Positions 36,973-46,184 of a stretch of DNA of 64,000 bases are shown one piece after another. This DNA is from Pedobacter cryoconitis (GTDB taxonomy: Bacteria; Bacteroidota; Bacteroidia; Sphingobacteriales; Sphingobacteriaceae): positions 496,001-560,000 of the forward strand of contig NZ_JACHCG010000004.1 in assembly GCF_014200595.1 (NCBI RefSeq), given 5' to 3'. The stretch's first letter is position 1. Each line of letters begins with the position of its first letter. The notes beneath the pieces are model-generated. The model saw nothing but the letters and a program-made list of their open reading frames with translations, did not search any database and was not told the DNA's origin. The position numbers and the translations under genes are program-made.

Positions 36973-39198
36973 ATGACCAAAAATATTTCGGCGGCAGAGA
37001 TAAAAAGCTATAATATTACGCTCTGGAAGTTACTGATAGGTGCAATGATCCTGTTTGCAATCTTTATTGTTGCAATCGGCTTTGGGCTATTTGGAACGCT
37101 GCCTTCTTTCAGAGATATTGAACACCCTAAAAGTAATCAAGCTACTGAAATATTAACTGAAGATAAAAGGGTATTAGGTACCTATTTTGTACAAAACCGC
37201 TCTAATGTAACTTATCCCGAAATTTCTCAGAATGTAATTAATGCGCTGATTTCTACAGAAGATACCAGGTTTAAAGAACATTCAGGAATTGACTTCAAGC
37301 GTACTTTCACGATTATATTTTACAATTTAGTGGGTAAAAAACAAGGGGCAAGTACAATTACACAACAATTAGCCCTTAACCTTTTCTCGGAAGAAGGCCG
37401 TCAAAAGAATTTCTTCAAACGTTTAATGCAGAAATTCCAGGAATGGATTGTCGCGGTAAAACTGGAACGTAACTTTACCAAAGAAGAGATTATTACGATG
37501 TACCTGAATACTGTGGATTTTGGTAACCAGGCTTATGGAATTAAATCTGCGGCAAGAGTTTATTTCAATACCACACCAGACCAGCTAACGGTAGCACAGG
37601 CAGCTACGTTGGTCGGGCTGCAAAAAGGAATTACCCGCTACTCTCCTACCCGTAACCCGGAAAGATCATTAGCCAGACGAAATACAGTCATGTCAAATAT
37701 GGTTAAAGAAGACCTGCTGACCCAACAACAGTTTGACGAAGAAAAAGCAAAACCTTTAGCCCTTAAATTCAGTGCAGCAACTGTAAATGATGGAATTGCT
37801 CCGTATTTCAGAGCGGTATTGAAAAATGATATTAAGAAAATCTTCCAGGAACGCTCTATCTTAAAAGCAGATGGTACGCCATATGATCTGGACAGAGACG
37901 GACTAAAAATTATCACGACCATCAATTACGACATGCAAGTCTATGCCGAAGAAGCGCAAAGGGATGCGATGAAAGTTTTACAGGCACAATTTACAAAAGG
38001 CTGGAAAGGTAGAAACCCTTTCAAGGACAAAGAAATGCAGATTGAGCAGGGTATTAAAAGATCTGACCGCTATAAAGCTTTACAGCTGGAAGGAAAATCG
38101 GAGTCAGAAATTAAAGCAGACTTCAATACCCCGACCGAAATGAGCATTTTCACGTGGAAAGGAAATCTGGATACGCTGATGAAACCGGTGGATTCGGTAA
38201 AATATTATAAACTGCTGTTAAGAAATGCCATGATGGCAATGGATCCGAAAACAGGATACGTTAAAGCATGGGTTGGCGGTATCAATTACGAACATTTCAA
38301 ATACGACCAGGTTAAAATGGGAACCAGGCAAGTCGGTTCAACAGCTAAACCTTTTACTTATTCGGTAGCTATAGAAAATGGTTATTCGCCGTGTTACCAG
38401 GTCTTGAATGAGCCGGTAACAATTGAAGTTCCGGGCAGTGCGCCATGGACGCCAAAATCGGGCGGTACTCTACCGGGTTACATTACTTTGCAGAAAGCCC
38501 TCGCCTTCTCTCAGAATTATATCGCTGCTTACCTGATGAAGCAAGTAGGCCCTACTGCGGTCGCTACATTGGCTAAAAGAATGGGGATCACTTCAAATGT
38601 ACCTGCTTATCCATCTATCGCGTTAGGCTCATTTGATGCCTCTGTATTTGATATGGTAGGCGCTTATAGTGTATTTGCAAATAAAGGTGTCTGGACGCAA
38701 CCAACTTATATTTTAAGAATAGAAGATAAAAACGGAGTGGTACTGTTCTCTCAAACGCCACAAAAACACCCTGCAATGAACGAAGATGTTGCTTATGTGA
38801 TGACACGTATGCTGGAAGGTGTAGTGAAAACCGGTTATGGTTATGGCCTGATCAGTAAATACGGGTTGAAAAACCCTATTGGTGGTAAAACCGGAACGAC
38901 ACAGAATAACTCTGATGGATGGTTCGTAGGGATTACCCCTGATCTGGTTGCCGGCGTGTGGACAGGTTGCGAAGACCGTGCATTTCACTTTATCAGTACC
39001 AGAGAAGGTGAAGGTTCTAAAACAGCCATGCCTATTTTTGGTGGTTTCTTAAAGAAAGTCTATGCCAATCCTAAATTAAAAGTAGGCAAAGGCGACTTTG
39101 AAGTCCCTAAAAGCGGTGTATCTATCACTTACGATTGTAACCAATATCAACAGCAACAAACGGATACTACAGAACTGGACAAGAAGCTGGGTTTTTAA
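36973..39198 (+). CDS. Class A penicillin-binding protein (PBP1a-like)
   Basis: This 741-aa bifunctional peptidoglycan synthase has an N-terminal membrane anchor (about 16-40). The glycosyltransferase (GT51) domain carries STEDTRFKEHSGID (catalytic Glu) and GASTITQQLALNLF. The transpeptidase domain carries the SxxK active site in GSTAKPFTYS (about 456), SQN near 515 (FSQNYIAAY) and KTG in GGKTGTTQ (about 638). It makes and cross-links cell-wall glycan at the periplasmic face of the inner membrane. It sits 2 bp after sprE and directly abuts uvrC (stop followed by ATG), so all three are one transcript. Confidence 0.95.
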   Translation: MTKNISAAEIKSYNITLWKLLIGAMILFAIFIVAIGFGLFGTLPSFRDIEHPKSNQATEILTEDKRVLGTYFVQNRSNVTYPEISQNVINALISTEDTRFKEHSGIDFKRTFTIIFYNLVGKKQGASTITQQLALNLFSEEGRQKNFFKRLMQKFQEWIVAVKLERNFTKEEIITMYLNTVDFGNQAYGIKSAARVYFNTTPDQLTVAQAATLVGLQKGITRYSPTRNPERSLARRNTVMSNMVKEDLLTQQQFDEEKAKPLALKFSAATVNDGIAPYFRAVLKNDIKKIFQERSILKADGTPYDLDRDGLKIITTINYDMQVYAEEAQRDAMKVLQAQFTKGWKGRNPFKDKEMQIEQGIKRSDRYKALQLEGKSESEIKADFNTPTEMSIFTWKGNLDTLMKPVDSVKYYKLLLRNAMMAMDPKTGYVKAWVGGINYEHFKYDQVKMGTRQVGSTAKPFTYSVAIENGYSPCYQVLNEPVTIEVPGSAPWTPKSGGTLPGYITLQKALAFSQNYIAAYLMKQVGPTAVATLAKRMGITSNVPAYPSIALGSFDASVFDMVGAYSVFANKGVWTQPTYILRIEDKNGVVLFSQTPQKHPAMNEDVAYVMTRMLEGVVKTGYGYGLISKYGLKNPIGGKTGTTQNNSDGWFVGITPDLVAGVWTGCEDRAFHFISTREGEGSKTAMPIFGGFLKKVYANPKLKVGKGDFEVPKSGVSITYDCNQYQQQQTDTTELDKKLGF

Positions 39199-41004
39199 AT
39201 GAGCATTTTTGATTACAAAAAGGCATTAGCCGATATTCCGCATAAACCCGGTGTTTATCAATACTGGGATCAGGAAGATACGCTCATTTATATTGGCAAG
39301 GCCAAAGATTTAAGAAACCGTGTCGGCTCTTATTTCAATCAGGACAACCAGATGAATGGTAAAACGCGGGTATTGGTTTCCAAGATCCGCAAGATTACTT
39401 TTACCATTGTTGATACTGAAATTGATGCCTGGCTGCTGGAAAACAGCCTGATTAAAAAACATCAGCCAAGGTATAATATCATGCTGAAAGATGATAAGAC
39501 CTATCCATGGATTATTATCAAGAAAGAACCCTTTCCGCGTTTATACTGGACACGGAAAATGATCAAAGATGGTTCCACTTATTTTGGCCCTTATGCCTCT
39601 GTAGGGATGATGCATACCATTCTTGACCTGATTAAAGAAACCTATCCTTTACGTACCTGTAATCTTCCGCTAACGGACGAGAACATCCATGCCGGCAAAT
39701 TCAAAGTCTGCCTGGAATATCAGATTGGCAATTGTAAGGGACCTTGTCAGGCTTATCAATCGGACGAAGATTATGATCAGAGTATAGCGGAGATCAAAGA
39801 TATTCTGAATGGAAAAATCGGTAATGTAATCAAGGATGTAAAGCTGGTCATCAAAAAAGCAGTCGACGAACTAAATTTTGAATATGCCCATCAATATCAA
39901 AAAAAGTTACTGGTCTTAGAAAAGTATCAAAGTAAATCAACTGTAGTCAACAGCTCAATCACCAATGTAGATGTGGTGAGCATTGCTTCTGATGAGCGTT
40001 ACGCTTTTGTCAATTACTTAAAGATCATGAATGGAAGTATCATTCAGACGCAAACGATAGAGATCAAAAAACGTCTGGACGAATCTGATGAAGAACTGCT
40101 TACCCTGGCTATTACTGAATTCAGGACGAAGTTCAGCAGTACTTCCAGAGAGATTATCGTTCCTTTTGATATTAAACTGAAGGATGAAAATTTAAAGTTT
40201 ACTGTTCCCAAGCTGGGTGAAAAGAAAAACCTGCTGGAACTTTCCCATAAAAATGTATTGTTCTTTAGACGTGAAAAGCTGAACCAATATGAAAAGCTAA
40301 ATCCTGATTTAAGGTCTGAACGCATTTTAACACAAATGCAAAAAGATCTGATGCTGACCCAGCTGCCTGTTCATATTGAATGTTTTGATAACTCGAATTT
40401 CCAAGGTGCTTATCCTGTTTCAGCAATCGTGGTCTTTAAAGATGCCAAACCATCTAAAAAAGATTACAGGCACTTCAATGTGAAAACAGTAGAAGGCCCG
40501 AATGATTTTGCGACGATGGAAGAAGCTGTTTACAGGCGATATAAGCGCATGTTAGAAGAAGAGGAGTCATTACCTCAATTAATCATCATTGATGGTGGTA
40601 AAGGCCAGCTATCGTCCGCAGTAAGCAGTTTAAAGAAATTAGGGATAGAACATAAAGTTACGGTCATCGGTATCGCTAAAAGACTGGAAGAATTATATTA
40701 TCCGGGAGATAGCTATCCGCTGCATCTGGACAAGAAATCGGAGACGTTAAAGGTTATTCAGCAGCTCCGTGATGAGGCCCACCGTTTTGGGATTACTTTC
40801 CACAGAAAGAAAAGAGATCAGGGCACTTTAAAGACCGAACTGGAGGATATTCCCGGTATTGGCAAAACCACTGCCGATAAGCTTTTACGCCAGTTTAAAT
40901 CGGTTAAAAAGATCAGAGAAGCTACAGAAGCTGAATTGGAAAACGTACTGAACAAAGCACAGGTTAAAACCTTACTGGCTCATTTCGCTCCGAAGACTAC
41001 TTAA
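39199..41004 (+). CDS. uvrC: UvrABC nucleotide excision nuclease subunit C
   Basis: This 601-aa enzyme makes both incisions around bulky DNA lesions after UvrAB loading. The N-terminal GIY-YIG nuclease (KPGVYQYWDQ, LIYIGKAKDLRNRV; about 15-95), a Cys-rich patch (CLEYQIGNCKGPCQAY), the UVR helix pair near 210, the RNase-H-like nuclease centre (HIECFDNSNFQGAYPV) and the C-terminal helix-hairpin-helix (LEDIPGIGKTTADKLL) are all present. Its ATG follows the PBP stop without a gap. It ends at a hairpin shared with the convergent gldN. Confidence 0.98.
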   Translation: MSIFDYKKALADIPHKPGVYQYWDQEDTLIYIGKAKDLRNRVGSYFNQDNQMNGKTRVLVSKIRKITFTIVDTEIDAWLLENSLIKKHQPRYNIMLKDDKTYPWIIIKKEPFPRLYWTRKMIKDGSTYFGPYASVGMMHTILDLIKETYPLRTCNLPLTDENIHAGKFKVCLEYQIGNCKGPCQAYQSDEDYDQSIAEIKDILNGKIGNVIKDVKLVIKKAVDELNFEYAHQYQKKLLVLEKYQSKSTVVNSSITNVDVVSIASDERYAFVNYLKIMNGSIIQTQTIEIKKRLDESDEELLTLAITEFRTKFSSTSREIIVPFDIKLKDENLKFTVPKLGEKKNLLELSHKNVLFFRREKLNQYEKLNPDLRSERILTQMQKDLMLTQLPVHIECFDNSNFQGAYPVSAIVVFKDAKPSKKDYRHFNVKTVEGPNDFATMEEAVYRRYKRMLEEEESLPQLIIIDGGKGQLSSAVSSLKKLGIEHKVTVIGIAKRLEELYYPGDSYPLHLDKKSETLKVIQQLRDEAHRFGITFHRKKRDQGTLKTELEDIPGIGKTTADKLLRQFKSVKKIREATEAELENVLNKAQVKTLLAHFAPKTT

Positions 41005-41013
41005 ACCCAAAGA

Positions 41014-41047
41014 AAAAGCGCCGCTATCTAATGATAACGGCGCTTTT
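41014..41047 (-). terminator. Terminator of the gldKLMN operon (between uvrC and gldN)
   Basis: GC-rich arms GCGCCG/CGGCGC are flanked by A and T tracts. The inner stem is complete only in minus-strand RNA (one U.G pair, AUUA loop), so it mainly ends the gld operon, though it may also stop uvrC transcripts. The central 20 bases match the atp terminator, except at two pyrimidines. Confidence 0.85.
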
Positions 41048-41069
41048 ATATTTTTATTTGATCAGGATC

Positions 41070-42170
41070 TTAGTATTCCCACAAACTTTGTTCGTAGTCT
41101 GCCATCCCTTTTTTAATCCTTTCAGATTCGTATAATTTTCTTGGATCTTTAGGATCAGTCTGATTCAGGATCTCCACGATTGTTTTATTGGCAGGGTTTG
41201 TCTCTTTCACAATATTACTCGAGAACAGCCGTCTGACAAAGAAATCATCGAAAGTTAATACTGACGCATCATTGGATGGATCCTGTAATTTTTTCTTACT
41301 TAATATAGTCCGGGCTTCATCGTAATAGATCCAGAATACGGGCTGCCAGTTACCTTCTACCATTTTCATAGGGGCAAGGCCGACAATACGTGGTTCAAAG
41401 ATTGATCTTTTAACATCCAGAATCCAGTCTTCTTTAATTCTGTATTTTAAGAATTCATCCGCTCTTAAGCGTTTCAATACCGGATCTCCTATTTTACCTT
41501 TTTCATCAGCTTCTCCTTCAGAAGTCCCTCTTGCATTTCTCAATGCTTCGGCCGAAGTCAAAGCAATCTTGAAAGAGTCATTATCTTCCAATACTTTTCC
41601 AGCAGTGGTATCTTTAGGGGAATAAGCTGTTAACTCCTCATTTCCAATTGCTTCCAGCAGGATTTCTATCAATTTAGAGCTTTCAGTATTCAATACTGAA
41701 TTGATAGTATCACGTAAATCAATTTCTCTCCAGATACGTTTAGAATAAAACACATCTTCTTCTCTGACATCTGCGTAAGGAACCATTACACTGCTATCTA
41801 CATCTTTTCTCGCAAAGAAACCATCTTTTGGAGGAGTCTTAATCTTCGATTTTTTAAGCAAAGGTGTTGTCGCTGCCGCCGCTGTTGTAGCAACCGGTGC
41901 ATTAACCGATGGTGTATTTACGGCCGGGGTGTTTACAACCGGTGTATTCACAGCAGGGGTACTAACTACTGGCGTATTAATCGGTACAGCTGTTTCAGGC
42001 GCTGGTTTAGCTGCATCTGTAGCAGGTACCGTAACCGCGTCTGTAGCAGGAGCCGATTTTGTTGGCTTTACCTTCGGACGCTGACTAACGATTGGTTTTA
42101 CAGGTTTGCTCTGAGCGAACACCCCGGTTCCCACGAACAACAGGATAATCAGATATAGAAATTGTTTCAT
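41070..42170 (-). CDS. gldN: Type IX secretion system protein GldN
   Basis: This 366-aa protein has a signal peptide ending GVFAQ, so it is periplasmic. GldN partners GldK in the ring under the outer membrane. I start at the ATG at 42170, directly before the signal peptide; an ATG at 42203 would overlap gldM and precede the signal. The C-terminal domain has YADVREEDVFYSKRIWREIDLRD and the conserved end KLYESERIKKGMADYEQSLWEY. Between them, residues 64-93 hold six pentapeptide repeats of the NTPxV type in a Pro/Thr/Ala-rich linker, longer than in F. johnsoniae as far as I recall. It lies 7 bp after gldM. Confidence 0.93.
   Translation of the reverse strand: MKQFLYLIILLFVGTGVFAQSKPVKPIVSQRPKVKPTKSAPATDAVTVPATDAAKPAPETAVPINTPVVSTPAVNTPVVNTPAVNTPSVNAPVATTAAAATTPLLKKSKIKTPPKDGFFARKDVDSSVMVPYADVREEDVFYSKRIWREIDLRDTINSVLNTESSKLIEILLEAIGNEELTAYSPKDTTAGKVLEDNDSFKIALTSAEALRNARGTSEGEADEKGKIGDPVLKRLRADEFLKYRIKEDWILDVKRSIFEPRIVGLAPMKMVEGNWQPVFWIYYDEARTILSKKKLQDPSNDASVLTFDDFFVRRLFSSNIVKETNPANKTIVEILNQTDPKDPRKLYESERIKKGMADYEQSLWEY
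41890..41981 (-). repeat. Pentapeptide-coding tandem repeat in gldN
   Basis: Six consecutive 15-bp units encode NTPVV, STPAV, NTPVV, NTPAV, NTPSV and NAPVA. The DNA units are similar but not identical, so this is an older, coding-constrained repeat in the linker between signal peptide and GldN domain. Confidence 0.7.
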
Positions 42171-42177
42171 CTTGATT

Positions 42178-43716
42178 CTATTTAGCTGTAAATGTGATAC
42201 CATCTAAATTCTTTTGTCTGCCGTCAGGTCCTTCAGCGATGATATCTTTAAAGATTACTGTCGCTCCTGGTTTAATCGAATTCAAAGCACCTTTGATCTG
42301 ACCGCTAAATGAACCGCCACTATTAGGGATATTCACCGCATCCGATCTTGGATTAATAAAAGTAGCGTTAAACCTGATTACTTTATATTTAATGTCAAAC
42401 ACGAAATCATCCAGCTGTGTCTCAATTGCGCCAGATCTTGCTAACCATTCCAACTCAACATTTCCACCAGATTTACCTTTAATAAAGGCTTTTGGTGTTG
42501 GTAATGCTTTTACTCTGAATTCTTGTGAGCCTAAGTTCACAGTTTTACCAGCATTATTTGCAGTTACATTGATATGAACCGTTTTACCGATCTGATCACC
42601 TCCAACACTCACTGAATATTTACCGTTCGAGCCACTCATTGAGCCGCCTGAAATACTTGCTTTCACACTTTCCAAAGGAAAACCTGCCGCAGAAACAGAA
42701 AACGGATTTGGAATACCGGCATAAATTACGTTCATCTTATCAGGTGAAACCGTAGCCGATGGTTTGGCCACCTGGTAAGTTTGTTCCGGAGTTCTGTATT
42801 CTTTAATCTGTCCGTCAGTTTGTTTAACACGGATTGTTCCAACCCATTTAAACACCCCTACAGAACCTGTTCCTCCTGTATATGTTCCTTTACCGTCTTT
42901 AATGGCCAATCTGCCACCGCCAACACTAATTTCAGGACTTGATTTAGAATCACTTGCTGTTAAAAATACTTGCGCACTGTAAGGTTGTCCCTGAATTACA
43001 TAAGAGGTCGGTGCAACTGCTACAGCTGCAAACTGATCCAGATTAACCAGTGACTTATCCATATTCCCAAACAATTTCTTAACAATTTCCGCTTCTGCAT
43101 TTCTTGTATCTGACTGAATCTTTGTCAACACTGTGTTTGCAGCAGTTAAAGGTGTACCTTCTCCGAAGTTAATATCTTCCCATTTCTTTTTACCCTCTAT
43201 ACTTTTTTCTGCATCCTTCGCTTCCAAAGAAAAGGAAACATGTTTACGGTCTTCAGCTTCTAAAAGGGCAATTAATTTTTCGCGTGTCTCATTAATCTTT
43301 GCTTTAAGCTTTTCGCCTTCTTTAGCATTGATCATGATGCCCTGGGCGATATCCTGATTTCCTCTTTCTTTCAGGTCACCTGTTTCAGGATCGATACCGC
43401 CACCGGCAGTATTAAATTGTTGTTTCAATTGCAGAATGTAACCATTCAGGTCATCCGCATATTTTTTCGCCTGATTGGCTTTATCCCAAATCGGCTGTGC
43501 CCTTCCAGGCTCCTCTTTAAGTTTAGTATTCTGAAATGCAGTGAACAACTGGTCAATGCTCGTGCTTACATTCGTCCGTGACGAATCCAAACTGTCATTG
43601 ATATTCTTAAAGGCATTCAGTATAGTATCAGATACGTTTAGCGCAAGCATAGCCAACAATACCAAATACATGATATTGATCATCTTCTGCCTCGTTGTTT
43701 CTTTTCCTCCGGCCAT
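42178..43716 (-). CDS. gldM: Type IX secretion system motor protein GldM
   Basis: This 512-aa protein crosses the inner membrane once (about residues 14-32) and extends through the periplasm as four immunoglobulin-like domains to reach the GldK/N ring. The N-terminus GGKETTRQKMINIMYLVLLAM carries Arg9, the residue that in F. johnsoniae pairs with the GldL glutamate in the proton-driven motor. The long helical D1 domain (about 40-220) and beta-rich D2-D4 domains follow. It lies between gldL (43 bp) and gldN (7 bp). Confidence 0.97.
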   Translation of the reverse strand: MAGGKETTRQKMINIMYLVLLAMLALNVSDTILNAFKNINDSLDSSRTNVSTSIDQLFTAFQNTKLKEEPGRAQPIWDKANQAKKYADDLNGYILQLKQQFNTAGGGIDPETGDLKERGNQDIAQGIMINAKEGEKLKAKINETREKLIALLEAEDRKHVSFSLEAKDAEKSIEGKKKWEDINFGEGTPLTAANTVLTKIQSDTRNAEAEIVKKLFGNMDKSLVNLDQFAAVAVAPTSYVIQGQPYSAQVFLTASDSKSSPEISVGGGRLAIKDGKGTYTGGTGSVGVFKWVGTIRVKQTDGQIKEYRTPEQTYQVAKPSATVSPDKMNVIYAGIPNPFSVSAAGFPLESVKASISGGSMSGSNGKYSVSVGGDQIGKTVHINVTANNAGKTVNLGSQEFRVKALPTPKAFIKGKSGGNVELEWLARSGAIETQLDDFVFDIKYKVIRFNATFINPRSDAVNIPNSGGSFSGQIKGALNSIKPGATVIFKDIIAEGPDGRQKNLDGITFTAK

Positions 43717-43759
43717 TAGTTATGGTTCTCTGTGGTGATTAAATAAATTGATTACCTGA

Positions 43760-44566
43760 TTATGGACGTGGCTGGTTCATCGCTGTTAACATATTGCCAT
43801 AAATAGCATTCAGCGAAGAAAGGTTTTTAGCCAGTTTACCTACTTCTTCCTTAAATTGTTTCGAATCATCCATCGACTCATTGAAATTATTCATCGTCGC
43901 AGAAAGGTTCTGATAGAATTTATTCATTGACTTAAGGTGTGTAGTAGAATCTTGTAATTCTAATTCATAAACCGCATTTAAGGCAGATAAATTTTTAGAC
44001 AGGTTATTTACCTGCTCATGGTAAGATTTTGAAGCATTACCGCTTTCGCCGAGTTCTACCAGTTGAGAAGTCGCTTTACTGAATGCACCATTCAGCTGAT
44101 CAAAACCAGCAGAAGCTTGTTTTACTTTTCCTGTGAAATCATTGGTTGCCACTGCTGCATCAGCAACTGTAGAAATAGTCGCTACTTTGTCTCCGAAGTT
44201 ACGCAGTCCATTACCCAGGCTTTCAATTAATTCAGGGCCGATTTTAGCATCACCCAGCATTTTATCTAAAGCTGCTGTAGAAGAAGCTCCCGCCGCAGCA
44301 ACTGGTCTTGCAGTAGCCACAGGCAATTCGCCTTTAAAATCATCTCTTAATTCAGGATATACTTTTTCCCAGGCCAATTCTGGCTCTGGTGGAAAAAATC
44401 CGGTGATAAAGAACAAAGCTGCCTCTACACCCAGACCGATACCAATTGCATAGCTTCCCCAAATACCTCCGATGTGAAGGATTTTACACAATGCTCCCAA
44501 AATTACGATACTCGCACCCCATGAGATTGCCGAGTGTAACCAATTAGAATTCTTTTTAGCTGCCAT
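43760..44566 (-). CDS. gldL: Type IX secretion system motor protein GldL
   Basis: This 268-aa inner-membrane protein forms the pentameric ring around GldM that drives T9SS rotation with the proton-motive force. The two helices are at about 14-32 and 36-57. Key charged residues are seen in them: Lys28 (LCKILHIGG) and Glu48 (GLGVEAALF), the positions of the essential Lys and Glu of F. johnsoniae GldL. The C-terminal cytoplasmic part is a long coiled coil with repeated LAKNLSSLNAIY-type helices, normal for the family. It lies between gldK (54 bp) and gldM (43 bp). Confidence 0.96.
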   Translation of the reverse strand: MAAKKNSNWLHSAISWGASIVILGALCKILHIGGIWGSYAIGIGLGVEAALFFITGFFPPEPELAWEKVYPELRDDFKGELPVATARPVAAAGASSTAALDKMLGDAKIGPELIESLGNGLRNFGDKVATISTVADAAVATNDFTGKVKQASAGFDQLNGAFSKATSQLVELGESGNASKSYHEQVNNLSKNLSALNAVYELELQDSTTHLKSMNKFYQNLSATMNNFNESMDDSKQFKEEVGKLAKNLSSLNAIYGNMLTAMNQPRP

Positions 44567-44620
44567 ATTACTACTAGATAGATATTATTTTAAAAACTTT
44601 ATAATTGAGATTGAATCAAC

Positions 44621-45991
44621 TTAATTTTTGAAGTGAATGTCGGTACCCGCGTAAGAAGCAACACATCTGAAACCGATGTATGATCTTGCCTGATCCTGGT
44701 ATTCATAAGTACCCACTGCGTTCTGAAGGAAGAAACCTATGTCTTTCCACGATCCGCCTCTAACTACTTTACGTTTAAGGTATTTACTGTCTGTAGTTTT
44801 AGCTACATAAGTGAAATTCGGGTTGAAATCCAGCAATTGAGGTGCTGCCGAATTGTTGTAAGCTGTTACTGTCCATTCTGCAACGTTACCGGCCATGTTG
44901 TACAGCCCGTAATCGTTAGGGAAATAAGATTTCACATTTACAGTATATAAACCGCCATCATCAGAGTAATTTCCTCTGCCTACTTTGAAATTGGCTTGCA
45001 TACATCCTTTTGTATTTCTTACATAAGGCCCGCCCCATGGGTATTTTGTTTTCACATTACCACCTCTTGCTGCATATTCAAATTCAGCATCAGTAGGTAA
45101 TCTGTATTCAGGGCGTGAGCTTAAAGGAATTTTTCTGGAAGCAGCAACCGGTTCATATAAGCGGGTACGCCAGAAGCAAAATGCATTGGCTTGTTCCCAG
45201 GTTACCCCTACTACAGGATAATTATCATAAGAAGGGTGATTGAAGTAAGATTTCACCATCGGATCATTCTGAGAATAAGAATAATCTATTTTCCAAACCA
45301 TGGTGTCCGGGTAAACATTAACCGAAGGAAACTGGTTTGGGTTATTCGGATCTGGTGAATCTACATAACTTTCAATAAAGTCTTTACGTTTTTTCGTCGG
45401 ATCTTTTCTTCCGGCTTCTGCCAGGTCAAGATTCACGAAACTATAAGAGTATCTTAATTTTCTGATGTCTAAGTCATTGCGACCAGGTAATGCGTCATCA
45501 CCTGCATAATACATGTCCTTGAATTTATTGCTGAGGCCACCTTTTTTGTCGTTCCACATGGCAGAACCGTTACCAACTTTTTTCCAGTCAATATTTTTCT
45601 GTCCTGAGGTGAGGCTGGCTCCACCCGCAGTCTGGCCTTTAGGTGTAATAAAATAACCTGGAGCTCCGCCCGGGCCAACGCTGGTTAAAGCGACTGAATC
45701 TCTTACCCAATTCACAAACTGTCTGTACTTTGCGTTGGTGATCTCAGTTTCGTCCATATAGAACGCACTGAATGAGGTCATCTTACTGGGCGAAGTCTGT
45801 GAGTTGTTAATATCCTCGTCAGACATACCAATAAGCGTTTTGCCCTGAGGGATGTAAACCATTCCTCTTGGCATTTTCTTGTTGTTAAATTTTTTATTGT
45901 ATACACCAACCAGCTCTCCTTGCCCACCTTTTCCGCAGCTTGAAAACAATGCTGTAATTAATAAAAAACCCAGTGTGTAAATTTTCCTCAT
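44621..45991 (-). CDS. gldK: Type IX secretion system ring lipoprotein GldK
   Basis: This 456-aa lipoprotein has a signal ending ALFSSC, with Cys19 lipidated. It has a formylglycine-generating-enzyme/sulfatase-modifying fold (MVYIPQGKTLIGMSDEDI, RLPTDAEFEYAARGG, VVRGGSWKD, IGFRCVAS). In GldK this fold is structural: with GldN it makes the large periplasmic ring attached to the outer membrane. It is the first gene of gldKLMN. No exact TAnnTTTG was seen in the gap before it; a CATATTTG one base off consensus is present. Confidence 0.96.
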   Translation of the reverse strand: MRKIYTLGFLLITALFSSCGKGGQGELVGVYNKKFNNKKMPRGMVYIPQGKTLIGMSDEDINNSQTSPSKMTSFSAFYMDETEITNAKYRQFVNWVRDSVALTSVGPGGAPGYFITPKGQTAGGASLTSGQKNIDWKKVGNGSAMWNDKKGGLSNKFKDMYYAGDDALPGRNDLDIRKLRYSYSFVNLDLAEAGRKDPTKKRKDFIESYVDSPDPNNPNQFPSVNVYPDTMVWKIDYSYSQNDPMVKSYFNHPSYDNYPVVGVTWEQANAFCFWRTRLYEPVAASRKIPLSSRPEYRLPTDAEFEYAARGGNVKTKYPWGGPYVRNTKGCMQANFKVGRGNYSDDGGLYTVNVKSYFPNDYGLYNMAGNVAEWTVTAYNNSAAPQLLDFNPNFTYVAKTTDSKYLKRKVVRGGSWKDIGFFLQNAVGTYEYQDQARSYIGFRCVASYAGTDIHFKN

Positions 45992-46075
45992 AAGCCCTGG
46001 AGCAATTTTACAACAATTTTATCAAATATGATTGATATAAACAATTATTATGAGATAAATATAAGTCTTAAACAC

Positions 46076-46115
46076 AAAAAAAGCAAGATGTTAATAATTA
46101 TATAACATCTTGCTT
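46076..46115 (-). terminator. Intrinsic terminator after hemD
   Basis: Perfect 13-bp arms (46081-46093 and 46103-46115), followed on the minus strand by a run of seven T. It lies 70 bp after the hemD stop and separates hemD from gldK. Confidence 0.88.
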
Positions 46116-46184
46116 AATAGATTTAAAAGAATTTAGCAGGCCATTCGATTCCCCAATTTGGGAAAATTTATCAACAGTACTATT

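Noticed and set aside
44621..45991. GldK as an active formylglycine-generating or sulfatase-modifying enzyme
   Set aside because: The fold matches, but gene order with gldLMN and the lipobox identify it as the structural GldK.
46120..46180. Possible tRNA-like stretch around ggccattcgattcccc
   Set aside because: It contains a T-arm-like string by chance, but no acceptor stem or anticodon arm can be drawn.
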